In this document: positions 8,583-17,142 of the stretch, piece by piece
How positions within the stretch are numbered: position 1 is the stretch's first letter
How the letters are laid out: every line of letters starts with the position of its first letter
Assembly (NCBI GenBank): GCA_023434665.1
Contig: JAEYSM010000051.1
Location: forward strand, 1-64,000
Direction of reading: 5' to 3'
From: Bacteroidota bacterium
GTDB lineage: Bacteria > Bacteroidota > Bacteroidia > Bacteroidales > Lentimicrobiaceae
Length of the DNA: 64,000 bases
Made by a program: the position numbers and the translations under genes
Notes under the pieces: generated by a model
Database searches by the model: none
Told to the model about the DNA's origin: nothing
What the model saw: the letters and a program-made list of their open reading frames with translations, nothing else

Positions 8583-9473
8583 ATGATTAAGACTATTACC
8601 CCGGGTTTATGGAAAGATTATGAGTTAGTTGACTCCGGAAACTTCAACAAACTGGAGAGATATGGTAATCAACTGCTTATCAGGCCTGAACCGCAAGCTG
8701 TATGGGATAAATCGCTAACCGACCAGGAGTGGGCAAATAAAGCGTCAGCTACTTTCAGGAAAGAAAAAAATGATCCTGAAAAGGGCAAATGGCATCTCAA
8801 CAAAGGGACGAAAGAGCAATGGTTTATTCAGTATTCCTATAAGCAGATGAAACTGCGTATGCGATTAGGGTTAACGGGTTTCAAACATATCGGGTTATTC
8901 CCTGAACAGGCTGATAACTGGAACTTTATCTACGACCGTTTATCGGATTTCACTTTACGGAATCCATCAGTGCAAAAACCGAAGGTGTTGAACCTGTTTG
9001 CATATACCGGTGGTGCTTCCTTAGCGGCTGCTTCGGCCGGAGCTGATGTTTCGCATGTTGACTCGGTAAAGCCTGTGATTACCTGGGCCAGAGAGAATTC
9101 AGAAGCAAGTGGTTTAAGCGGCATCAGATGGATAGTGGAAGATGCCCTTAAGTTTGTGAGACGCGAAGTGAGGCGAGGCGCTAAATACCAGGGCATCATG
9201 CTCGACCCCCCTGCTTATGGAAGGGGTGCTGATGGTGAGAAATGGATTCTTGAAGAGAATATCAATGAGATGATAAAGCTATGTGCCGAACTGCTTGATA
9301 AAAATTATGCATTCTTTATCCTTAGTCTTTATTCCATGGGACTATCGGCGCTCATTGGCGAAAACCTGGTATTGAATGCTTTTGGAAACCAGCCTCATCT
9401 TGAAGCCGGAGAATTATACCTGGCTGATAATTTCAACAAAAAACTTCCCCTGGGAACGATTGTAAGATTCTGA
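8583..9473 (+). CDS. Class I SAM-dependent methyltransferase, RlmI-like without PUA domain
   Basis: A 296-residue S-adenosylmethionine-dependent methyltransferase. Motif I is VLNLFAYTGGASLAAASAGA, the acidic motif II is VSHVDSVKP, and the catalytic motif IV is LDPPAYGRG, as in the RlmI/RlmK family that makes m5C or m2G in 23S rRNA. The N-terminal region (WKDYELVDSGNFNKLERYG) matches the shorter bacterial COG1092 relatives and lacks the PUA domain. It follows the U32 gene with a 1-base gap, an arrangement consistent with a shared role in rRNA modification, though the substrate is inference. Confidence 0.85.
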   Translation: MIKTITPGLWKDYELVDSGNFNKLERYGNQLLIRPEPQAVWDKSLTDQEWANKASATFRKEKNDPEKGKWHLNKGTKEQWFIQYSYKQMKLRMRLGLTGFKHIGLFPEQADNWNFIYDRLSDFTLRNPSVQKPKVLNLFAYTGGASLAAASAGADVSHVDSVKPVITWARENSEASGLSGIRWIVEDALKFVRREVRRGAKYQGIMLDPPAYGRGADGEKWILEENINEMIKLCAELLDKNYAFFILSLYSMGLSALIGENLVLNAFGNQPHLEAGELYLADNFNKKLPLGTIVRF

Positions 9474-9483
9474 AATCAGCTTC

Positions 9484-10251
9484 TTAACTCATACCCCGCT
9501 GCTTCTTGATTTCGTTATAAGCATTGTTCAGGGTCTGGAACTTTTCATTCGCCGCTTTCTGAATATCCTCGCCAAGATGGGTAACCTTATCAGGATGATA
9601 TTTTAAAGCCATTTTACGATAAGCTTTTTTAACCTCTTCATCGCTGGCATCGGGAGAAATTTCAAGGATTTTATAGTGACTGTTCACATCCTTTACAAAC
9701 ATGGCACTCAGCGACTCAAAATCTTTTGGACGAATGCCCATCTTCAGACATACATGACGGAGTACGTTGGCTTCCATCTGACCAATTCCTCCATCGGCCG
9801 AAGCCACTCCAAATAGAAGATGAACCAGTTCGAGACGGGATGGGTACTCCATATTTTCCTGAATCTGCTCTGAAATTTCATCTATATCAAGGTCCTGATT
9901 TAGTATTTCTCTCAAAAGCAACAGGAGTCTCTCTGCTTCTGTGTCGCCAAATCTACTGACCAGGAATCGCTTTACGTAATCGAGCTCAGAGCGCATTACA
10001 CGGCCATCGGCTTTCATGATTGCTCCAATCATGACAAGGAGGCTTACCTTAAAATCGCCTTCCTGTGTTGGCGTAAAACCTTTATATTCATAGGTACCCT
10101 GTTGCATGCTGTCGTACATTGAACCGAACACAAAGCCCAGTATGGCTCCAATCGGACCACCTAAAGCCCAACCAAGCCCTCCTCCTATCCATTTTCCAAA
10201 TGAACTTAAGGAAGAAAATCGTTTGCCAAAAAAATCAGGAAGATTCGCCAT
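9484..10251 (-). CDS. TerB-domain DnaJ-like co-chaperone (DjlA-type)
   Basis: A 255-residue protein with a Gly-rich hydrophobic segment near the N terminus (about residues 22-45, GGGLGWALGGPIGAILGFVF), a TerB-like helical domain (about 65-175, with the typical IGAIMKADGRVMRSEL and GVASADGGI acidic loops), and a C-terminal J domain from about 190 (HYKILEISPDASDEEVKKAY) with the HPD signature in LKYHPDK. This is the layout of DjlA, which anchors Hsp70 (DnaK) stimulation at the membrane. Convergent with the methyltransferase, ten bases between stops. Confidence 0.88.
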   Translation of the reverse strand: MANLPDFFGKRFSSLSSFGKWIGGGLGWALGGPIGAILGFVFGSMYDSMQQGTYEYKGFTPTQEGDFKVSLLVMIGAIMKADGRVMRSELDYVKRFLVSRFGDTEAERLLLLLREILNQDLDIDEISEQIQENMEYPSRLELVHLLFGVASADGGIGQMEANVLRHVCLKMGIRPKDFESLSAMFVKDVNSHYKILEISPDASDEEVKKAYRKMALKYHPDKVTHLGEDIQKAANEKFQTLNNAYNEIKKQRGMS

Positions 10252-10273
10252 TATAAGTATTTAATTGAGAGGG

Positions 10274-10281
10274 CAAAATTA
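10274..10281 (-). promoter_or_regulatory. -7 box for the DjlA-like gene
   Basis: On the minus strand TAATTTTGCC, 22 bases before ATG 10251. Confidence 0.5.
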
Positions 10282-10368
10282 CAAAATTGCAACAATAGTG
10301 TTCTCTGCTGCAATCTATTATTGTGTCTTACTTTTATGGGTTCAGAAGTCAAATGGTTGTTTACTGAA

Positions 10369-11694
10369 TCAGGAACTGTGTAAAAGTCTGCCCTCCTCTA
10401 TCATGCATATACCTGCCTTCTCCAGGCCTGCAAGTACCGGTTCGTAAATCTCACGAATCAATGGCCTTAACAATCCTTTTACTTTAATCTTTCCGCTTAA
10501 TATCAGGTCCGCGGCTATTGCTGCAGGAAGTGCGACAGTTTTTGCTATTGCGGTATCGCCATTTATATCACCTGTCTTATATAATCGTGAATACAATTTC
10601 TCTTCTTTATCAAAAGGGTATTTTACCAACATCTCATGCTGCAACAGAACCATGTCGGTCTCTGTTTCATTGAGCATCATTTTCCCAAACATCAGGTCAC
10701 AAGTGACATTGAAAGGTGAATCTATAGCTTTACCAATCTTTTCATTGCTAAAGAATCCCAGCCATTTCAGAGATTTTATTGCAACTGAATCCTCAGGAAT
10801 TTTAAGGAACCTGGCAATCTGACATTCGTACTCAGGGTATAGAGTTCCTGTTTTTCTTTCAATCAGATTAAAATATGAGAGATCCTGGAGAGGAATAATT
10901 TGTGTGTCGAGCAATCCCAGACTCTTTAATGCATCAATGGTTTCGCACCATCCCGGAAATCTTAGAGTGCCTCTCATCATGGTACTGACTTCAGGAATTT
11001 GGTACTCACTTATATACGATACTGAATCCCTGTTCGGATAAACATCCATCATACCGACTTCGGGAAATTCAACGGCAAAAGTTTCCTTAAACAAGGATTC
11101 AGGTGGGATAACCACTTCTTGTCCCATTCTCAGATATCTTGCACCGGAAAGTGAAGCATTCATTACGCCGAGGGGACTCCAGGTGAATTTATAAGCAAGA
11201 GGATTATCGATTGCTTCGATCGCCGGAAGTGCTCCACACAAGGAATAAAATGAGACAACCTCACCTTGGTTTGCATGCACTCTGTCGATCAGTTTCATTG
11301 CACTCATATGGTCGATACCGGGATCCAATCCCATTTCATTCAGTACAATAATTCCGCTCTCTTCAATTTGCGAAGACAATTCAGCCATACCAGGATGCTG
11401 ATAAGATGTGGTTATTAGTGACGTTTTATGCTTGATACAAAACTTTGCTACCTGAAGATGCATGTTAGCCGGCAATAAACTTATAACCAAATCGGTATCA
11501 GATATGAGTATATCAAGTTCTTCTTCGTTTTTTACATCCAGTTCGACTGCTGTTGAATTGGGATGACCGAGCAAAATTGATTCAGCCTTGGCTTTATTCA
11601 TATCGGCCAGGGTTAACTGGTAATCTTTGCTTAATAGCCAAGTGACCAATGGATTGGATACCATTCCGGCCCCCAGAACCAGAATCTTTTTCAT
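10369..11694 (-). CDS. Saccharopine dehydrogenase (glutamate-forming half of the lysine-degradation pair)
   Basis: A 441-residue oxidoreductase starting with a Rossmann fold (KKILVLGAGMVSNPLVTWLL), followed by the saccharopine dehydrogenase core (SLLPANMHLQVAKFCIKHK, NEMGLDPGIDHMSAMKLID, FTWSPLGVMNASLSGARYL) and its C-terminal half. In the fused animal and plant enzyme AASS/LKR-SDH this is the C-terminal domain, which splits saccharopine into glutamate and alpha-aminoadipate semialdehyde. Its ATG overlaps the stop of the upstream reductase gene by four bases (ATGA at 11691-11694), so the two are translationally coupled and almost certainly act in sequence. Confidence 0.88.
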   Translation of the reverse strand: MKKILVLGAGMVSNPLVTWLLSKDYQLTLADMNKAKAESILLGHPNSTAVELDVKNEEELDILISDTDLVISLLPANMHLQVAKFCIKHKTSLITTSYQHPGMAELSSQIEESGIIVLNEMGLDPGIDHMSAMKLIDRVHANQGEVVSFYSLCGALPAIEAIDNPLAYKFTWSPLGVMNASLSGARYLRMGQEVVIPPESLFKETFAVEFPEVGMMDVYPNRDSVSYISEYQIPEVSTMMRGTLRFPGWCETIDALKSLGLLDTQIIPLQDLSYFNLIERKTGTLYPEYECQIARFLKIPEDSVAIKSLKWLGFFSNEKIGKAIDSPFNVTCDLMFGKMMLNETETDMVLLQHEMLVKYPFDKEEKLYSRLYKTGDINGDTAIAKTVALPAAIAADLILSGKIKVKGLLRPLIREIYEPVLAGLEKAGICMIEEGRLLHSS

Positions 11695-13037
11695 AAACCG
11701 GTTGCTTTTACTGTGTGGCTGATTTTGTTATTTAGATAATCATTTAAATACTGATAACCGGGAGTCAATACTCCCTGATGAACTATGAGTGCTTTCTTTA
11801 TGGCCATAGGCAAACTGAGTTCGGCAAACGGTTCATCAAAATCACAATCGACAATTGGTTTAAGATAATGGATCAGCGCGTTTGAAAAGCCTTCGGAAGC
11901 TTCACGAGGCAATTCACTGGGCAAGATATGCACTGCCATAACCAGCAGTCCTTTACCCAGGTATCCCATAGTCTGTTGGCCGGTGTCAGGGTTATAAACA
12001 AACAAAGGGTCATCAATTTCAGTTCCCTTGTGGGTAATTTCGATGCTTCCATCAGGATCACAGGTTATATCCCCGATAACCCTGAGTTTTGGGATTTCAT
12101 CTTGCTGAAATAATTGTGCAACGGCATCTTTGGTGACCAATCGGGGGAATCCAGGTTTCCAGTATATGCAGTTCATTAATACTGTCAACGAAGGGAGGTA
12201 TTTCCCGAATATGCTACTATAGTTTTGTGGATTGCGGTAGTAGTCATTCTTATCGAACGGTTTCCCTTCATTATGCTGAGCCATGTGTTCCTGATGGAAA
12301 ACGATTTTATATATAAGGTTCTTTGGCGCGCAATTAGTGTTTTTTAGTTTGAGTAGTCGCTCAGGTGAGATTTCTTTTACCGGTAGCAGACCGAGAATTT
12401 CCTGTGCACCCTGAGATGTGTGTCCATAACCGGCAAAGCCAATTGTCAAAGGCAATAGATCATCAGGTAGTCCATTTTCAGCAATTTCAGTCCCTACTTC
12501 TTCAATCTCCATTTTTGCTTCTTCGAGGGAGTGATACTTGTGGGCTTGTTTTATCTTCCTGAATGGAGTAACATATCCTTGGTGTTCGAGTCGTAAACCT
12601 AAAGCCCATAGCGAATTGATCATGCCGGCCAATCCTGCATAATGCCCGAAAAAGATAACACGGTGACCTTGCTCATCCGTTATTTTCTCATAATCTATCA
12701 GATTGCATTCCAGATCCATCATCTTCTGAAGACGAGGCATATTGTAAGACTGCCCTTTAATAACGTGAGAGAAATTAACGTAAGTTTTCCCTGCTTCGAA
12801 TTTTTCAATTGGAATTTCCTTTACTCCCAGGATGATATTACAATCATTAAGATTATCGGAAATTTTTGCGCCTGCCGATTGGTATTCCTTATCTGTGAAA
12901 ATCCTTTTATCTGATTTTTGAACAACGATGTCCATTCCCTTTTTCTTCACCAGAAATTCAACATGGGCAGGGATTAAAGGTGCTCTAAGCTCACTACTGT
13001 ACAGGTCTTCGTGTCTTATGCCGACGTACTTACTCAT
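11691..13037 (-). CDS. Lysine-2-oxoglutarate reductase domain protein (saccharopine-forming)
   Basis: A 448-residue protein matching the N-terminal, lysine-ketoglutarate reductase half of eukaryotic AASS: opening VGIRHEDLYSSELRAPLIP, then FSHVIKGQSYNM, LIDYEKITDEQGHRVIFFG and YAGLAGMINSLWALGLRLE. This region is related to alanine dehydrogenase/transhydrogenase N-terminal folds. It would condense lysine with 2-oxoglutarate to saccharopine using NAD(P)H, feeding the overlapping dehydrogenase downstream. The motif GFAGYGHTSQGAQEIL corresponds to the nucleotide-binding glycine loop. Alternatives (alanine dehydrogenase) are unlikely given the AASS-like blocks and neighbour. Confidence 0.88.
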   Translation of the reverse strand: MSKYVGIRHEDLYSSELRAPLIPAHVEFLVKKKGMDIVVQKSDKRIFTDKEYQSAGAKISDNLNDCNIILGVKEIPIEKFEAGKTYVNFSHVIKGQSYNMPRLQKMMDLECNLIDYEKITDEQGHRVIFFGHYAGLAGMINSLWALGLRLEHQGYVTPFRKIKQAHKYHSLEEAKMEIEEVGTEIAENGLPDDLLPLTIGFAGYGHTSQGAQEILGLLPVKEISPERLLKLKNTNCAPKNLIYKIVFHQEHMAQHNEGKPFDKNDYYRNPQNYSSIFGKYLPSLTVLMNCIYWKPGFPRLVTKDAVAQLFQQDEIPKLRVIGDITCDPDGSIEITHKGTEIDDPLFVYNPDTGQQTMGYLGKGLLVMAVHILPSELPREASEGFSNALIHYLKPIVDCDFDEPFAELSLPMAIKKALIVHQGVLTPGYQYLNDYLNNKISHTVKATGL

Positions 13038-13142
13038 ATCTTTAAGATGCTGATTCTTTATTGTAACTGACAGAACAAAGGTTACTTAATTAGGTTCATA
13101 TAATTTTTACATAACCTTTACTTTCCCTGGCGAATATTTCAG

Positions 13143-13150
13143 TAGGTTTG
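13143..13150 (+). promoter_or_regulatory. -7 box for mtgA
   Basis: TAGGTTTG, followed by a 44-base gap to ATG 13195. Confidence 0.45.
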
Positions 13151-13194
13151 CAATTCAATTATCATTTAGTCATCATTTATATCGGTATCCGGAG

Positions 13195-13914
13195 ATGTCA
13201 TTAGCCAAAGGCGTAATGCGTAAACTACTCTCATTAATAAAGTACATTGTCTTTTTCTTTTTTATTTCAACTGTCGGCATCACTATTATATATCGGTTTA
13301 TACCTCCACCGGTCACCCCTTTAATGATAATAAGGTTGGTGGAACAAACTGTGGAAGGTGAAAAGCTAAAGCTTTATAAAGACTGGGAACCGATCAGGAG
13401 AATATCTCCGAATATGGTGCAGGCGGTGGTTGCGTCAGAAGACAATAATTTCATGAAACACTTCGGGGTGGATTTTGAGGCAATAAAGAAAGCAAAGGAA
13501 CTGAATAAAAAAGGAAAGGTTTTAAGAGGAGCGAGTACCATATCTCAACAAACAGCAAAAAATGTTTTTCTCTGGCCTCACAGGTCCTGGTTCAGGAAAG
13601 GACTGGAAGTTTATTTTACCGGTCTGATCGAAATATTCTGGGGTAAGCAAAGGATAATGGAAGTTTATCTGAATGTGATTGAAATGGGAGATGGCATATA
13701 TGGTACACAGGCAGCATCACAAATGTACTTTAACAAATCTGCCTCTGAACTTAACAAACCCGAGGCCGCCCTTATTGCAGCAACTTTACCAAATCCACGT
13801 ATTTACAAAGTGAGCAATCCTTCATCCTACATCAGGAAAAAACAGCAACGGATAATGCGTGCTATGAATCGTATAGAACAGGTACATTTTTCTTCAGTAA
13901 AGAATGATAAATGA
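13195..13914 (+). CDS. mtgA: Monofunctional biosynthetic peptidoglycan transglycosylase
   Basis: A 239-residue GT51 glycosyltransferase that polymerises lipid II into glycan strands at the inner membrane. An N-terminal transmembrane helix (LLSLIKYIVFFFFISTVGIT) anchors the catalytic domain. The family motifs are in order: VVASEDNNFMKHFGVD with the catalytic Glu, RGASTISQQTAKNVFL, IEIFWGKQRIMEVYLNVIEMG, and AALIAATLPNPRIY. No transpeptidase domain follows, and the length is that of MtgA. ATG 13195 is followed closely by a second start-like M (MRKLL) that would keep the helix. Confidence 0.93.
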   Translation: MSLAKGVMRKLLSLIKYIVFFFFISTVGITIIYRFIPPPVTPLMIIRLVEQTVEGEKLKLYKDWEPIRRISPNMVQAVVASEDNNFMKHFGVDFEAIKKAKELNKKGKVLRGASTISQQTAKNVFLWPHRSWFRKGLEVYFTGLIEIFWGKQRIMEVYLNVIEMGDGIYGTQAASQMYFNKSASELNKPEAALIAATLPNPRIYKVSNPSSYIRKKQQRIMRAMNRIEQVHFSSVKNDK

Positions 13915-13983
13915 TTCACGGGATCAAAGAATCCAATAGCTGAACCATGAACATTTTATAATATATTGGAACAGTATTTTTTG

Positions 13984-13991
13984 TACTTTTG
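13984..13991 (+). promoter_or_regulatory. -7 box for ppdK
   Basis: TACTTTTGCAG, giving a 5' leader of about 70 bases before ATG 14068. Confidence 0.55.
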
Positions 13992-14067
13992 CAGCCTTAA
14001 AATTATTTGGAGAAGTTTGAACATTTAACAGGACTGTTTTTTAAATATTTGATCAAATACTAATAAA

Positions 14068-16920
14068 ATGGGAAAAGAAAAAGCTCGAAAAGCGGTTTAC
14101 ACTTTCGGTGATAAAAAGGCTGAAGGCGATGCCAAAATGAAGAATTTGCTCGGTGGAAAAGGTGCCAACCTTGCAGAAATGAATTTAATTGGAGTTCCGG
14201 TTCCTCCGGGATTTACAATTACAACAGAAATCTGTACCGATTACAATGAAAAAGGTCGCGAATACGTAGTTGCTATGATCCGCAAGGAAGTTGAAGACGC
14301 CGTGAGTTATGTTGAAAAAATCATGGGTTCGAAATTTGGTGACTCAAAAAATCCGCTTCTACTTTCTGTTCGTTCCGGATCCCGTGCTTCAATGCCCGGT
14401 ATGATGGATACTGTGCTTAATCTTGGCTTAAATGATGAAGCAGTTGAAGGAATTGCTTTAAAAACCGGAAACGAGCGTTTTGCCTGGGATTCATACCGCC
14501 GCTTTGTTCAGATGTTCGGCGATGTGGTCCTTGGTATGAAACCAGCTTCAAAAGAAGACATTGATCCATTTGAAGAAATCATGGATCACATGAAGGAAGA
14601 AAAAAAGATTGTAACTGATAATGAATTTACAGTGGCTGATTTAAAGGAACTCGTTAAGAGATTTAAAGCCGCTGTTAAAAAAGTAACCGGTAAGGATTTC
14701 CCTACCAGTCCATGGGAACAACTCTGGGGCTCAATAATGGCAGTATTCGATAGCTGGATGAATGAACGTGCTATCTATTACAGAAAACTTAATGATATAC
14801 CTTCAGAATGGGGAACTGCTGTTAATGTTCAGGCCATGGTGTTTGGTAACATGGGCAGTAACTCAGGCACCGGTGTTGCTTTTACACGTGATGCTGCAAC
14901 AGGTGAAGATATTTTCAATGGTGAGTATCTGATCGATGCACAAGGAGAAGATGTTGTTGCCGGTATCCGTACACCTCAGCAAATTACAAAAGAAGGTTCC
15001 ATCCGTTGGGCTAAGCTTGCAAATGTCAGTGAAAAAGACAGAGCTGCAAAGTTCCCATCACTCGAGGAAGCAATGCCGGAGATTTACAATGAATTATTAG
15101 AGACTCAGCAAAAACTCGAAGATCACTATCATGATATGCAGGATCTTGAATTTACCATTCAGGAAGGCAAGCTATGGATGCTCCAGACACGTAATGGTAA
15201 ACGTACAGGAGCCGCAATGGTAAAGATTGCGATGGATATGTTGAGAGAAGGCAGACTTACAGAGGAAGAAACCTTACTCCGCATAGAACCTAACAAACTT
15301 GATGAGCTACTGCACCCGGTATTTGATCAGGCTGCAATGAAGAAAGCAAAAGTTCTTGCAAAGGGTCTGCCTGCTTCACCCGGAGCAGCAACCGGTATCA
15401 TCTGTTTCCATGCTGATGAAGCTGAAGAACTTGTTAAGCAAAGCAAGAAGGTTATTCTTGTCCGTATTGAGACATCTCCCGAAGACCTTAAGGGTATGAA
15501 TCTGGCCGAAGGTATTCTGACTGCCCGTGGTGGTATGACTTCACATGCAGCAGTTGTTGCCCGTGGAATGGGTAAATGTTGCGTTTCTGGAGCCGGTTCA
15601 TTAAAGATCGATTATAAAGCACGCACCTTATCAGTTGATGGTAAGATCTTAAAAGAAGGCGATTTTATTTCTCTAAACGGAAGTACAGGAGAAGTTTATG
15701 AAGGTAAAATTGCAACTAAAGCAGCTGAAGTAAGTGGTGATTTTGGTGACTTAATGAACCTTGCCGATAAATACTCCAGAATGCTTGTAAGAACTAATGC
15801 AGACACACCACGTGATGCTAAGGTTGCCCGCGATTTTGGTGCACAGGGTATCGGTCTCTGCCGTACTGAGCATATGTTCTTCGAAGGAGATAGAATTAAA
15901 CCGATGCGTGAAATGATTCTTGCCGACAATGAAGAAGGCAGAAGAAAGGCTCTTGCAAAACTGTTACCTATTCAAAGAGCAGATTTCGAAGGTATTTTCG
16001 AAGCAATGCAGGATCTTCCTGTGACTGTACGTCTATTGGATCCTCCTTTACATGAATTTGTACCTCACGAAACACAAAACCAGGCTGAAATGGCAAAAGA
16101 AATGGGTATTTCAGCTGAGGCAGTTGCTCAAAAAGTGCATGATCTTGCCGAGATGAATCCTATGTTGGGTCATCGTGGATGCCGCTTAGGCAACACTTAT
16201 CCTGAAATTTCAGAAATGCAGGCTCGTGCTATTATTGAAGCAGCTCTTAACCTGAAGAAAAAAGGCATTAAGGCTCTTCCCGAAATCATGATTCCGCTTA
16301 CCGGTACACTCGCCGAAATGAAAATGCAGGAATCAATAGTTCGCGAAACTGTTGAGAAAGTTTTCGAAGAACGCAACGACAGGATGGATTACATGGTGGG
16401 TACGATGATCGAAATCCCTCGTGCTGCCTTAGTAGCAGATAAGATTGCTGAGTCAGCTGAATTCTTCTCTTTCGGAACAAACGACCTGACCCAGATGACT
16501 TTTGGATACTCAAGAGATGATGCCGGCAAATTCTTACCGGTTTATCTTGAAAAAGGGATCCTGAAGCATGATCCTTTCCAGATTCTGGATACTGAGGGTG
16601 TTGGCCAGTTGGTTGATATTGCCGTTGAGCGTGGCCGCAGAACCAATCCTAAATTAAAGGTTGGTATTTGTGGAGAGCATGGTGGTGAACCTTCATCAGT
16701 TGAATTCTGCCATTCAGTTGGTATGAATTATGTAAGTTGTTCTCCTTTCCGCGTTCCTATTGCTCGTCTTGCAGCTGCTCAGGCAGTCCTGAAAGAAAAT
16801 GCAGGTTCGGCTAAGGATAAGAAAAAAGCTGAAAAGAAAGCCGAAAAGAAGGTTGAGAAAGCTTTGAAAAAAGAAAAGAAGGCTGAAAAGAAAGAAAAGA
16901 AGGCTGAAAAGAAAAAGTAA
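14068..16920 (+). CDS. ppdK: Pyruvate, phosphate dikinase with an added Lys-rich tail
   Basis: Interconverts pyruvate + ATP + Pi with PEP + AMP + PPi in the cytosol, a reversible PEP-node enzyme. The N-terminal ATP-grasp domain opens GGKGANLAEMN and VPVPPGFTITTE; the swivelling phosphohistidine domain has GGMTSHAAVVARGMGK with the phosphorylated His at residue 493; the C-terminal PEP/pyruvate barrel has IGLCRTEHMFFE, MIPLTG, FSFGTNDLTQMTFGYSRDD and a catalytic Cys in VGICGEHGG. The family is about 875-910 residues; this one is 950 because of a C-terminal tail of about 36 residues made almost only of Lys, Ala and Glu. Single transcription unit with its own promoter and terminator. Confidence 0.96.
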   Translation: MGKEKARKAVYTFGDKKAEGDAKMKNLLGGKGANLAEMNLIGVPVPPGFTITTEICTDYNEKGREYVVAMIRKEVEDAVSYVEKIMGSKFGDSKNPLLLSVRSGSRASMPGMMDTVLNLGLNDEAVEGIALKTGNERFAWDSYRRFVQMFGDVVLGMKPASKEDIDPFEEIMDHMKEEKKIVTDNEFTVADLKELVKRFKAAVKKVTGKDFPTSPWEQLWGSIMAVFDSWMNERAIYYRKLNDIPSEWGTAVNVQAMVFGNMGSNSGTGVAFTRDAATGEDIFNGEYLIDAQGEDVVAGIRTPQQITKEGSIRWAKLANVSEKDRAAKFPSLEEAMPEIYNELLETQQKLEDHYHDMQDLEFTIQEGKLWMLQTRNGKRTGAAMVKIAMDMLREGRLTEEETLLRIEPNKLDELLHPVFDQAAMKKAKVLAKGLPASPGAATGIICFHADEAEELVKQSKKVILVRIETSPEDLKGMNLAEGILTARGGMTSHAAVVARGMGKCCVSGAGSLKIDYKARTLSVDGKILKEGDFISLNGSTGEVYEGKIATKAAEVSGDFGDLMNLADKYSRMLVRTNADTPRDAKVARDFGAQGIGLCRTEHMFFEGDRIKPMREMILADNEEGRRKALAKLLPIQRADFEGIFEAMQDLPVTVRLLDPPLHEFVPHETQNQAEMAKEMGISAEAVAQKVHDLAEMNPMLGHRGCRLGNTYPEISEMQARAIIEAALNLKKKGIKALPEIMIPLTGTLAEMKMQESIVRETVEKVFEERNDRMDYMVGTMIEIPRAALVADKIAESAEFFSFGTNDLTQMTFGYSRDDAGKFLPVYLEKGILKHDPFQILDTEGVGQLVDIAVERGRRTNPKLKVGICGEHGGEPSSVEFCHSVGMNYVSCSPFRVPIARLAAAQAVLKENAGSAKDKKKAEKKAEKKVEKALKKEKKAEKKEKKAEKKK

Positions 16921-16953
16921 TCCTTAATTTTCATTCAAAACATCTTTGAAGAA

Positions 16954-16986
16954 GGGAAACAAAAGGTTTCCCTTTTTCGTTTTTAA
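16954..16986 (+). terminator. Rho-independent terminator of ppdK
   Basis: GGGAAAC (16954-16960) pairs with GTTTCCC (16966-16972) around a 5-base loop, followed by TTTTTCGTTTTT. Confidence 0.85.
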
Positions 16987-17060
16987 GTAAAATCATACAG
17001 AGAGATATTTCCCAAATATCAAAATTTTATTGTGTTTTGGTTTATTGTATTCAATTTTCT

Positions 17061-17068
17061 TAAATTTG
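17061..17068 (+). promoter_or_regulatory. -7 box for pckA
   Basis: TAAATTTGCA, followed by a leader of about 70 bases to ATG 17143. Confidence 0.5.
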
Positions 17069-17142
17069 CAATCGTTTGCACCAAAGCAAATACATCATTC
17101 ATTTGTTAAAAGAGTTGTCTTCAATTTTAAATATAATATTAC

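Noticed and set aside
16812..16917. Frameshift as the cause of the Lys-rich PpdK tail.
   Set aside because: The frame is continuous with the conserved barrel end and stops just before a good terminator; the tail codons are repetitive but regular.
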